From assembly GCA_934655755.1 (NCBI GenBank), contig CAKUHA010000026.1:1-15420 (forward strand): DNA of 15,420 bases. Reading direction: 5' to 3'. Shown here piece after piece: positions 6,302 through 12,259 of this stretch (positions are counted from its first letter, which is position 1; the number at the start of each line of letters is the position of its first letter). A model generated the notes under the pieces. The model was given only the letters and a program-made list of their open reading frames with translations. It was not told the origin of the DNA and did not search any database. A program made the position numbers and the translations under genes. This DNA comes from an uncultured Collinsella sp. (GTDB lineage: Bacteria; Actinomycetota; Coriobacteriia; Coriobacteriales; Coriobacteriaceae).

Positions 6302-9172
6302 ATGAGTCGCCGCAACACCGAACTGCTTTTGCTCATCGCCTCGGCGTTCCCCGTCATCCTGCTGTATGCGATGTACGTGCTCACCGCGGGCGCCACGATT
6401 TCCTTTGAGACGCTCGCCGTGCCGATCGGCCTCTTTGCCGCTTTCGCCGCAGCGCATATCGCCGTGCGCATCCTGGCGCCCGGCGCCGACCCCGCCATCC
6501 TGCCCATCGTCTTTGTGCTCTCGGGCATCGGCATCACATTCGTGACGCGCTTGGCCCCCGACCTTGCCATCTCGCAGCTCATCATCCTGTTTATCTCGGT
6601 GGCATTGATGGTGGGAACCCTCGCACTGGTCAAGAACCTCGACGTGGTCATGCGCTACAAATACACCTTTGGCATCATCGGCATCATCTTGCTGATGCTG
6701 CCCATCTTTATCGGCACCACGATCTCGGGCTCCAAGCTGTGGATTCGCATTGCGGGCTTTACCATCCAGCCCGGCGAGTTCGCCAAGGTCTTTATCGTGC
6801 TGTTCCTGGCCGGCTATCTGGCCGAGAACCGCGAACTGCTCTCTATCTCCAACCGCAAGATTCTGGGCCTCAAGATCCCGCGCTTCCGTCTGCTGCTGCC
6901 GCTGTTTGCCGTGTGGGGCGTGTGCCTGCTCGTCGTCGTCTTCGAACGCGACCTGGGCTCGGCCGTGCTGTTCTACACCATCTTCTTGCTGATGCTCTAC
7001 GTTGCCACGGGTCGCTTTTCGTACGTCATCATCGGCCTTGCGCTGCTTGCCGTTGGAGCCGTGGGCGCCTACAAGTTTCTGTCGCACGTTCAGGTACGTT
7101 TCCAGATTTGGGCCGATCCGTTTAAGGATGCCCAGGGTCAGGGCTACCAGATCGTGCAGTCGCTCTTTTCGCTCGCCGACGGCGGCCTGGTGGGCGTCGG
7201 TATCGGCAACGGCATGGCAAACAACATCCCCGTCGTCGAGTCCGACTTTATCTTCTCGGCCATCGGCGAGGAGATGGGCCTTTTGGGCGGCGGCGCCGTG
7301 CTTATCCTGTTTATGCTCTTCGCCGTGCGCGGCCTCACCACGGCCGCACGCGCCAAGTCCGACCTTGCTGCCTTTAGCGCCACCGGCCTTACGGCAGCCA
7401 TCAGCTTCCAGGCCTTCTTGATTGTGGGCGGCGTAACCCGCTTGATCCCGCTGACCGGCGTCACTCTGCCCTTCATGAGCCAGGGCGGCTCCTCGCTGTT
7501 GGCGAGCTTTATCATCGTCGCGCTGCTGCTGCGCGCCGGCGACGAGGCGACCGGGCGCGAAGCCGAGCTCACCGGAACCGGCACCATGGCCGCCATCACC
7601 GATGACCAGGTCGCATCCGCCGCAGCCCCGACCGGCACGCGCTTTGCAACCTCGTCTTCTTACGGCCGAGGCAGCCACTCCGCCGGTTCGCGCATGCGCC
7701 GTCGCCTGCTCGACACGCCCGAGTCCGGCGTACTTGGCCGCGTGGCGCTTGCAAACCGCCTGACCCGCGCAGTGTTCGCCTTTACGGCGCTGTTCGCCAT
7801 CCTTATCGGCAACCTCACCTATGTCCAGGTCATCAAGGCCAAGGACTACCAGGACATGCCGACCAACAACCACACCATCGCCCGCTCCAAGTACATCCAG
7901 CGTGGCTCCATCATCACGTCCGACGGCGTGACGCTGGCCGAGTCGCTGCAGCAGGAGGACGGCACCTACGCCCGCTCCTATCCCAATGGCAATATGGCCG
8001 CGCACGTGGTGGGCTACGTGAGCCAGCAGTACGGCACCGCGGGTGTTGAGAGCGTTATGAACGACACGCTCACCGGCTCCAAGGATTACTCCAGCTGGAA
8101 CAACGCCATCGCATCGCTCGCGGGCCAGACTCAGCCGGGCAACACCGTCAAGCTCACGATCGACTCGCGTATCCAAACGGCTGCCGAGCAGGCGCTCAAG
8201 GGCTTTAAGGGCGCCGTGGTGGTCATGGACCCGCGCACCGGTGCGGTCCTTGCATGCGCCAGCTCGCCCACCTACGACAACACCAACATCGACGGCCTGC
8301 TGCAGGCGGGCGGCGGCGAGGACGGCTCCATGTACGACCGTGCCATGGATGCGTTGTACACCCCAGGCTCCACGTTTAAGGTTGTCACCCTTTCCGCAGC
8401 GCTCGAGACCGGCACCGCCACGCTTTCGAGCACCTACCAGGCGCCCGGCTCCATGGATATCGGCAACGCGCCGGTCACCAACTACGACAACGAGAGCTAC
8501 GGCACCATCAGCCTGCAGCAGGCCTTCGCCGTGTCGTCCAACGTCGTCTTTGGCCAGGTGGCCAACGAGGTCGGTTCCAGCACGCTGGTACAGTTTGCCA
8601 ACGCCTTTGGCTATGGGCAAAAGCTGGGCCAGGACCTTACCTCCGCCGCCTCCATCATGGCCGACCCGTCGCTCATGACCGAGTGGGAGACCGCTTGGGC
8701 AGGCGCCGGCCAGCCCGTCGGCATGGACCACACGCCCGGCCCGCAGACCACGGTCATGCAAAATGCCGTGATTGCCGCGGCCATCGCTAACAGCGGCGTG
8801 GTCATGGATCCGTTCTTTGTATCCCAGGTGCTCGCCCCGGACGGAACCGTGGTTAAGACCACGCAGTCCCGCTCGCTGGGCCAGGCCGTCAGCTCGGCCA
8901 CGGCCGACCAGGTCAAGCAGGCCATGCTCGCCGTCGTCCAGTCCGGCACCGGTACCGATGCCCAGATACCGGGCGTCAAGGTCGCCGGCAAGACCGGCTC
9001 GGCCGAGACCGGCGGCACCAACGTCAACTCCATGTTCGTTGGCTTTGCACCTTATGATTCACCCACGGTTGCCATCTCGGTAGCCCTGGAGGATTACGAC
9101 AAACATGACGTCAAGGCGGCCAAGATCGCCGGCATCGTCCTGACCGCGGCACTTGCCGCACAGGGAGCGTGA
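6302..9172 (+). CDS. rodA-pbpA: RodA/FtsW SEDS glycosyltransferase fused to class B penicillin-binding protein
   Basis: One uninterrupted frame encodes 956 residues. The ATG at 6302 is chosen because AAGGGAG (6287-6293) lies eight bases upstream and the protein then begins MSRRNTELLLLIASAFPVIL, as SEDS proteins do; the frame is open further upstream but overlaps pstP. Residues 1-412 are a polytopic SEDS polymerase of lipid II, with GSKLWIRIAGFTIQPGEFAK, the catalytic-site Asp315 in ESDFIFSAIGEEMG, and SQGGSS at 393-398. A cytoplasmic linker (about 412-485) leads to a second membrane anchor (about 487-508). A class B PBP follows, with STFK (active Ser690), SSN at 745-747 and KTG at 897-899. 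It lacks PASTA domains and resembles mycobacterial PbpA. The fusion should join glycan polymerisation to cross-linking on the outer membrane face. Mycobacteria encode these as adjacent separate genes. Confidence 0.95.
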   Translation: MSRRNTELLLLIASAFPVILLYAMYVLTAGATISFETLAVPIGLFAAFAAAHIAVRILAPGADPAILPIVFVLSGIGITFVTRLAPDLAISQLIILFISVALMVGTLALVKNLDVVMRYKYTFGIIGIILLMLPIFIGTTISGSKLWIRIAGFTIQPGEFAKVFIVLFLAGYLAENRELLSISNRKILGLKIPRFRLLLPLFAVWGVCLLVVVFERDLGSAVLFYTIFLLMLYVATGRFSYVIIGLALLAVGAVGAYKFLSHVQVRFQIWADPFKDAQGQGYQIVQSLFSLADGGLVGVGIGNGMANNIPVVESDFIFSAIGEEMGLLGGGAVLILFMLFAVRGLTTAARAKSDLAAFSATGLTAAISFQAFLIVGGVTRLIPLTGVTLPFMSQGGSSLLASFIIVALLLRAGDEATGREAELTGTGTMAAITDDQVASAAAPTGTRFATSSSYGRGSHSAGSRMRRRLLDTPESGVLGRVALANRLTRAVFAFTALFAILIGNLTYVQVIKAKDYQDMPTNNHTIARSKYIQRGSIITSDGVTLAESLQQEDGTYARSYPNGNMAAHVVGYVSQQYGTAGVESVMNDTLTGSKDYSSWNNAIASLAGQTQPGNTVKLTIDSRIQTAAEQALKGFKGAVVVMDPRTGAVLACASSPTYDNTNIDGLLQAGGGEDGSMYDRAMDALYTPGSTFKVVTLSAALETGTATLSSTYQAPGSMDIGNAPVTNYDNESYGTISLQQAFAVSSNVVFGQVANEVGSSTLVQFANAFGYGQKLGQDLTSAASIMADPSLMTEWETAWAGAGQPVGMDHTPGPQTTVMQNAVIAAAIANSGVVMDPFFVSQVLAPDGTVVKTTQSRSLGQAVSSATADQVKQAMLAVVQSGTGTDAQIPGVKVAGKTGSAETGGTNVNSMFVGFAPYDSPTVAISVALEDYDKHDVKAAKIAGIVLTAALAAQGA

Positions 9173-9198
9173 TGCCCGTGATCGAAGCGGTTACTCGG

Positions 9199-9234
9199 GG
9201 CGCGCCGCGGCCAATGAGCTAGCGGCAACGCGCC
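9199..9234 (+). other. Intergenic hairpin between rodA-pbpA and pknB
   Basis: In the 132-base gap, GGCGCG (9199-9204) pairs with CGCGCC (9229-9234) and CCGC (9205-9208) with GCGG (9222-9225), leaving a CAA bulge and a 13-base loop. No U-tract follows, so it is not a standard terminator. It may be an mRNA processing or partial attenuation structure that sets the pknB level apart from the upstream genes. A weak extended -10 (TGGTACTAC, 9259-9267) lies just downstream. Confidence 0.35.
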
Positions 9235-9304
9235 ACACGGCCCCAGCGGCCACACATTTGGTACTACACACATCGTTGAGCGAATAGTTATGTTAGGAGC
9301 AGGA

Positions 9305-11242
9305 ATGGAACAGAGGGTCCTCGGGGGAAGATACCTCCTCAAGGATAAGGTGGGAACGGGCGGCATGGCGACCGTCTTCCGTGCGCAGGATCAGGTCCTC
9401 GACCGCACGGTTGCCGTCAAGATCATGCTGCCGCAGTATGCCGGCGACGCCACCTTCGCCGCCCGCTTTAAGCAGGAGGCCCAGGCAGCAGCCGGCCTGT
9501 CGTCCCCCTACATCGTGGGCGTCTACGATTGGGGCAAGGACGGCGACACCTATTACATCGTCATGGAATACCTGCGCGGCACCGACCTCAAGAGCGGCAT
9601 CAAGAGCCACGGCGCCCTCGATCCCAAGAAGGTCGCGCAGATCGGTTCTCAGATCAGCTCCGCGCTTTCGGTCGCCCACAAGCACGAGATCATCCACCGC
9701 GACATTAAGCCGCAGAACATCATGGTGCTTCCCGACGGCAACATCAAGGTGATGGACTTTGGTATCGCGCGCGCCAAGAACAGCCACCTCACGCAGGACA
9801 ACAACGTGCTGGGCACCGCCCACTATGTAAGCCCCGAGCAGACCCGCGGTCAGGACCTCGGCCCTACCTCGGATATCTACTCGCTGGGTGTCGTCATGTA
9901 CGAGTGCGCTACCGGCCGCGTGCCCTTCGACGGCGATGACGCCATCTCGGTCGCACTCAAGCAGGTCAACGAGCTGCCCATCCCGCCGAGCCAGATCAAC
10001 TCCGGTGTCGATGCCGACCTGGAGCGCATCATCCTCAAGTGCATGGAGAAGGACCCGGCCAACCGCTTCCAGACGGCCGACGAGCTGCGCCAAGTGCTCA
10101 ACAGCTACCTGTCCGGCCGCGCCGTCAACGTCTCGGAGCCCACGCGCATTATCGGCGCCGCCGGCGATCTGGGCGCCACCAAAACCCGCGAACTTTCTGA
10201 CTCGACGCGCGCCATGGTGCGCCCCGTCTCGGGCGTGAGCGGCCAGACCAACCCCCGCAGCGCTGTCTCGGGTTCCACCGGCTCCTATGAGGCCGAGAGG
10301 CCCAAGTCCAACAAGAACAAGATCATCGCCGCCGTGGTGGCCGCCGTCGCCGTCATCGGCATCGTCGTGGCCTTTGCCACGGGTATGTTCAACGGCGACC
10401 TGGTAACGGTCCCCGACGTATTGGGCAAAGATCAGGAGACCGCCGTCGAGCTGATCCAGGAAGCCGGCCTGGAGGTCGGCACCGTCGACCAGAGCTACAA
10501 CGACGATGTCGACGAGGGTAAGGTCGCCGAGCAGACCCCCAACGGCAACACCAAGAAGCCCAAGGGCACGAGAGTGAACCTGGTGATCTCCAAGGGCCCC
10601 AAGCCCTCCGAGAAGGTTGAAGTCCCGCGGCTTGTCGGATTGACCAAGGACCAGGCCGAGGCCGCACTGGCTAGCGTGGGCCTGAAGGGCAGCGCTTCCG
10701 AGGAGGCCAACGAGGCCGAAGAGGGCCAGGTCTTTGAGCAGGGCACTGCCGCCGGTAAAGAGGTCGAGAAGGGCACGACCATCTCCTACAAGGTCTCCAG
10801 CGGCCCGGACACCACCTCGGTGCCCGACCTGACCGACATGACCGAGGCCCAGGCGCGCAACGCCCTCGACATGGCCGGCTTTGGCGTCGACGTGAACTAC
10901 CAGGAAAACGACTCGGTTACCGAGGGCACTGTTATTAGCTGGAACCCCAGCGGCAAGCAGAAGCCCGGCGCAACGATCACCGTCGTCATCGCCAAGAAGT
11001 CCGGCAAGGCCAGCGTCCCGGGCAACCTGTACGGCAAGAGCATCTCCGCCGCCGTCACCGCGCTCAACAATGCCGGTTTCTACAACATCGGCTTCTGCGA
11101 CCAGAACGGCAACCCCGTAAGCGGCAACGAGAACGCCACCGTTACGGGCGTCTCCCCCACCGGCAAGCAGTCCACCGACAGCACGATCACGCTGACGGTT
11201 TCCATCTCCGGCTCGGGAGACGACTCCGAGTCCAGCAACTAA
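9305..11242 (+). CDS. pknB: PASTA-domain Ser/Thr protein kinase (PknB type)
   Basis: The protein is 645 residues from ATG 9305. AGGAG at 9295-9299 favours this start over the in-frame ATG at 9290. Kinase domain, about residues 10-275: GTGGMA loop (17-22), Lys39 in VAVK, HRDIKPQN (131-138, Asp133), DFG (151-153) and GTAHYVSPEQ, so all catalytic residues are present. A Ser/Thr-rich juxtamembrane stretch contains several TR and STR sites. One transmembrane helix spans about 340-362. Four extracellular PASTA repeats follow, near 367-435, 438-503, 506-570 and 571-636; the last is divergent, with an inserted CDQNGNPVSGNENAT segment. PASTA repeats bind muropeptides or lipid II, so this kinase probably senses wall status and phosphorylates FHA and wall proteins. 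It is the last gene of the cluster, as in mycobacteria. Confidence 0.96.
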   Translation: MEQRVLGGRYLLKDKVGTGGMATVFRAQDQVLDRTVAVKIMLPQYAGDATFAARFKQEAQAAAGLSSPYIVGVYDWGKDGDTYYIVMEYLRGTDLKSGIKSHGALDPKKVAQIGSQISSALSVAHKHEIIHRDIKPQNIMVLPDGNIKVMDFGIARAKNSHLTQDNNVLGTAHYVSPEQTRGQDLGPTSDIYSLGVVMYECATGRVPFDGDDAISVALKQVNELPIPPSQINSGVDADLERIILKCMEKDPANRFQTADELRQVLNSYLSGRAVNVSEPTRIIGAAGDLGATKTRELSDSTRAMVRPVSGVSGQTNPRSAVSGSTGSYEAERPKSNKNKIIAAVVAAVAVIGIVVAFATGMFNGDLVTVPDVLGKDQETAVELIQEAGLEVGTVDQSYNDDVDEGKVAEQTPNGNTKKPKGTRVNLVISKGPKPSEKVEVPRLVGLTKDQAEAALASVGLKGSASEEANEAEEGQVFEQGTAAGKEVEKGTTISYKVSSGPDTTSVPDLTDMTEAQARNALDMAGFGVDVNYQENDSVTEGTVISWNPSGKQKPGATITVVIAKKSGKASVPGNLYGKSISAAVTALNNAGFYNIGFCDQNGNPVSGNENATVTGVSPTGKQSTDSTITLTVSISGSGDDSESSN

Positions 11243-11294
11243 ACCAGAACGCTTGTTGCTCCGAACGGTTTAGGCCGCAAACATATTCGCTCAG

Positions 11295-11335
11295 AAGCGC
11301 CCGCTTGCTCCCCCGGCAAGCGGGCGCTTTGCGTT
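11295..11335 (+). terminator. Intrinsic terminator of the pknB cluster
   Basis: A perfect 14-base-pair stem pairs 11295-11308 (AAGCGCCCGCTTGC) with 11316-11329, around a seven-base loop (11309-11315), and is followed by TTTGCGTTTG. It lies 52 bases after the pknB stop codon and faces the convergent tRNA unit. Confidence 0.85.
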
Positions 11336-11381
11336 TGATGTAGCGTTGCTGCCCATGGATGAACACGGTTTTAAACCAGAA

Positions 11382-11410
11382 GAGCCCGGCACCGTTGCGG
11401 TACCGGGCTC
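11382..11410 (-). terminator. Distal terminator-like hairpin behind the displaced tRNA 3' end
   Basis: GAGCCCGG pairs with CCGGGCTC (8 bp); one mismatch and an inner ACCG/CGGT stem with a three-base loop follow. Read on the minus strand it ends in TTCTGGTTTAAAA. It sits 10 bases beyond the displaced tRNA 3' end, the same arrangement and the same TTCTGGTTT tail as the hairpin next to the intact tRNA. Confidence 0.55.
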
Positions 11411-11420
11411 GATCAATCTC

Positions 11421-11443
11421 TGGTGCCCCCGGGCGGATTCGAA
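11421..11443 (-). repeat. Displaced copy of the tRNA-Arg 3' end (att-like direct repeat)
   Basis: These 23 bases are identical to 11551-11573, the CCA end, acceptor 3' strand, T-stem 3' strand and T-loop of the intact tRNA-Arg gene; one further matching base precedes each copy. Identity stops abruptly after the T-loop. A tRNA 3'-end direct repeat is the usual footprint of integrase-mediated insertion. The segment between the copies is only about 107 bases, so any element has been lost. Confidence 0.8.
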
Positions 11444-11470
11444 AACTCCCCCCGCGGGGAAATTGGTGAC

Positions 11471-11496
11471 GCGGGTGTCGACGGCCCGAATCCGCC
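11471..11496 (+). repeat. Inverted copy of the tRNA-Arg variable region and T-arm
   Basis: Twenty-four of 26 positions match the reverse complement of 11562-11587, that is, the tRNA from the end of the anticodon stem through the variable loop and T-arm. The only differences are CC for TT at the start of the T-loop (11485-11486). It could pair with the tRNA 3' half in a read-through transcript, and its last ten bases also pair with the displaced 3' end at 11432-11441. Confidence 0.75.
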
Positions 11497-11517
11497 GGCA
11501 GCCCCCACAAACCAGAA

Positions 11518-11541
11518 ACGGCGCCGCTCTCGCGACGCCGT
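11518..11541 (-). terminator. Proximal terminator-like hairpin of tRNA-Arg
   Basis: Read on the minus strand, ACGGCG and CGCCGT enclose a CGC/GCG stem with a T-G wobble and a GAGA tetraloop, giving about 10 bp. The hairpin begins nine bases after the tRNA CCA end and is followed by TTCTGGTTTGTG. The U-tract is short, so some read-through is likely. Confidence 0.6.
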
Positions 11542-11550
11542 CAGATTCCC

Positions 11551-11626
11551 TGGTGCCCCCGGGCGGATTCGAACCGTCGACACCCGCTTTAGGAGAGCGG
11601 TGCTCTATCCCCTGAGCTACGGAGGC
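11551..11626 (-). tRNA. tRNA-Arg (anticodon CCT)
   Basis: The minus strand folds into a standard 76-base cloverleaf with encoded CCA. The acceptor stem is GCCTCCG/CGGGGGC with one T-G wobble, the D-stem is GCTC/GAGC, the anticodon stem is CCGCT/AGCGG, the loop is CTCCTAA with anticodon CCT, the variable region is GTGTC and the T-loop is TTCGAAT. It reads AGG arginine codons. The T-stem (GACGG/CCGCC) has an A-C mismatch at positions 50/64. The gene has its own promoter, about four bases upstream of the mature 5' end at the expected start site. Confidence 0.97.
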
Positions 11627-11636
11627 ATGTTGTACT

Positions 11637-11645
11637 AGTGTAGCA
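11637..11645 (-). promoter_or_regulatory. Extended -10 promoter of tRNA-Arg
   Basis: On the minus strand TGCTACACT has TACACT at 11642-11637. The start site would be near 11630, just before the tRNA 5' end at 11626. It is identical to the element in front of the kinase operon. The -35 region (TGCATG at 18-base spacing) is a partial match. Confidence 0.65.
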
Positions 11646-11688
11646 GATTTACGCCGCTGCCATGCAGCGCATAGCCACTCTTCGAGGT

Positions 11689-11742
11689 AGTCATTGGGGA
11701 CGTTCTTTAATGACTAGTCGTTTAAGAACGTCCCCAATGACT
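11689..11742. repeat. Palindromic intergenic repeat, REP- or MITE-like
   Basis: Arms 11689-11707 and 11724-11742 are perfect reverse complements over 19 bases (AGTCATTGGGGACGTTCTT). The 16-base loop holds another copy of AATGACTAGT (11709-11718), repeated again at 11736-11745. The structure is more elaborate than a terminator and lacks a clear T-run, though it could terminate DUF956 transcription. Its right arm includes part of the DUF956 stop codon (11743-11741). It looks like a short dispersed element; copy number cannot be judged from this window. Confidence 0.7.
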
Positions 11743-12139
11743 AGTTTCCTTTGTGGAAGAGGCTTTTGATAACGCTTGGGATGCTCTTGGCGCCCTTGGC
11801 CGTCACATCGATAAAGTCAGGAGAGCGCACGAGTTTATCCTCGTCTACGTACTTGCGCACCGCGCGAAGCGTCTCTTTGTCGTCGCGCGTCGAAAACGTA
11901 AAGTGGCCGTTATCCTTGGTAAAGATGGCAAAGCGCGTGATCTTCTTGGTGCCGCGCAAAACCTCGGCCGCGATGTAGTCGACCTCGTCCCACGGGATTT
12001 GAATATAATCCTCGGGGTTGCGCTCGTTGTAGTACTCAAATGCCTTGTTGCCCACCATCACGTTGCCGTGGCTGGTAAGCCCCATCAGACAGGTTGCCGG
12101 CGTCGCCAGATCGACCGTGCTGTTCTGAGATTGCGCCAT
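11741..12139 (-). CDS. DUF956 family protein associated with the mannose PTS
   Basis: This 132-residue soluble protein begins MAQSQNSTVDLATPATCLMG at ATG 12139, with GGAGGG (12155-12150) ten bases upstream. An earlier in-frame ATG at 12190 would start inside the terminator hairpin and is rejected. The sequence matches DUF956, which in many low-GC Gram-positives and Coriobacteriia lies next to manXYZ-type PTS genes (ManO in lactic acid bacteria) and has been suggested to modulate that operon. The 'HGNVMVGNKAFEYYN' and 'YIQIPWDEVDYI' stretches resemble a PH/GRAM-like beta fold. It lies 120 bases after the EIID gene, beyond a hairpin, and seems to have its own promoter. Its stop codon falls in the palindromic repeat. 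Confidence 0.9.
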   Translation of the reverse strand: MAQSQNSTVDLATPATCLMGLTSHGNVMVGNKAFEYYNERNPEDYIQIPWDEVDYIAAEVLRGTKKITRFAIFTKDNGHFTFSTRDDKETLRAVRKYVDEDKLVRSPDFIDVTAKGAKSIPSVIKSLFHKGN

Positions 12140-12167
12140 GCGCGCCTCGCCCTCCAAATAAAACAAT

Positions 12168-12203
12168 CGGACCGCATCCAGTGTACCCACCGGGTGCGGT
12201 CCG
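12168..12203 (-). terminator. Terminator of the mannose PTS operon
   Basis: A 12-base-pair stem (12168-12179 with 12192-12203, CGGACCGC core, one G-T wobble) encloses a 12-base loop. On the minus strand it is followed by ATTGTTTTATTT, a good U-rich tail. It lies 57 bases after the EIID stop codon and would separate DUF956 from the PTS transcript. Confidence 0.8.
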
Positions 12204-12209
12204 TTTCAA
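12180..12209 (-). promoter_or_regulatory. Promoter for DUF956 nested in the terminator hairpin
   Basis: On the minus strand TTGAAA (12209-12204) and TACACT (12185-12180) are 18 bases apart, giving a reasonable -35/-10 pair. The start site would fall near 12173, within the distal arm of the hairpin, about 34 bases before the DUF956 ATG. The hairpin stem is thus the spacer of the promoter. Confidence 0.55.
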
Positions 12210-12259
12210 TGGCTTAATAGCCCTTGTTTAGCAACTCTCGGTCTTAGGCCGAAGCGTGC

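Noticed and set aside
6041..8761. A 906-codon minus-strand open frame opposite the RodA-PBP gene, and similar long antisense frames at 4078-5634 and 2990-4597
   Set aside because: These arise from GC-rich codon bias of the real plus-strand genes. Their translations are low-complexity (Gly, Ala, Arg, His, Asp) with no motifs, and the plus strand encodes complete known domains.
9255..9292. Promoter directly before pknB
   Set aside because: TGGTACTAC resembles an extended -10, but there is no -35 and other pairings (TTGGTA with GAATAG) are poor; not strong enough for a separate feature.
11421..11520. A second, complete tRNA gene
   Set aside because: Only the 3' end (T-loop to CCA) and an inverted T-arm fragment are present; no D-arm or anticodon arm can be folded.
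11346..11638. Small plus-strand frames over the tRNA region
   Set aside because: They are translations of antisense tRNA sequence and its duplicated fragments.
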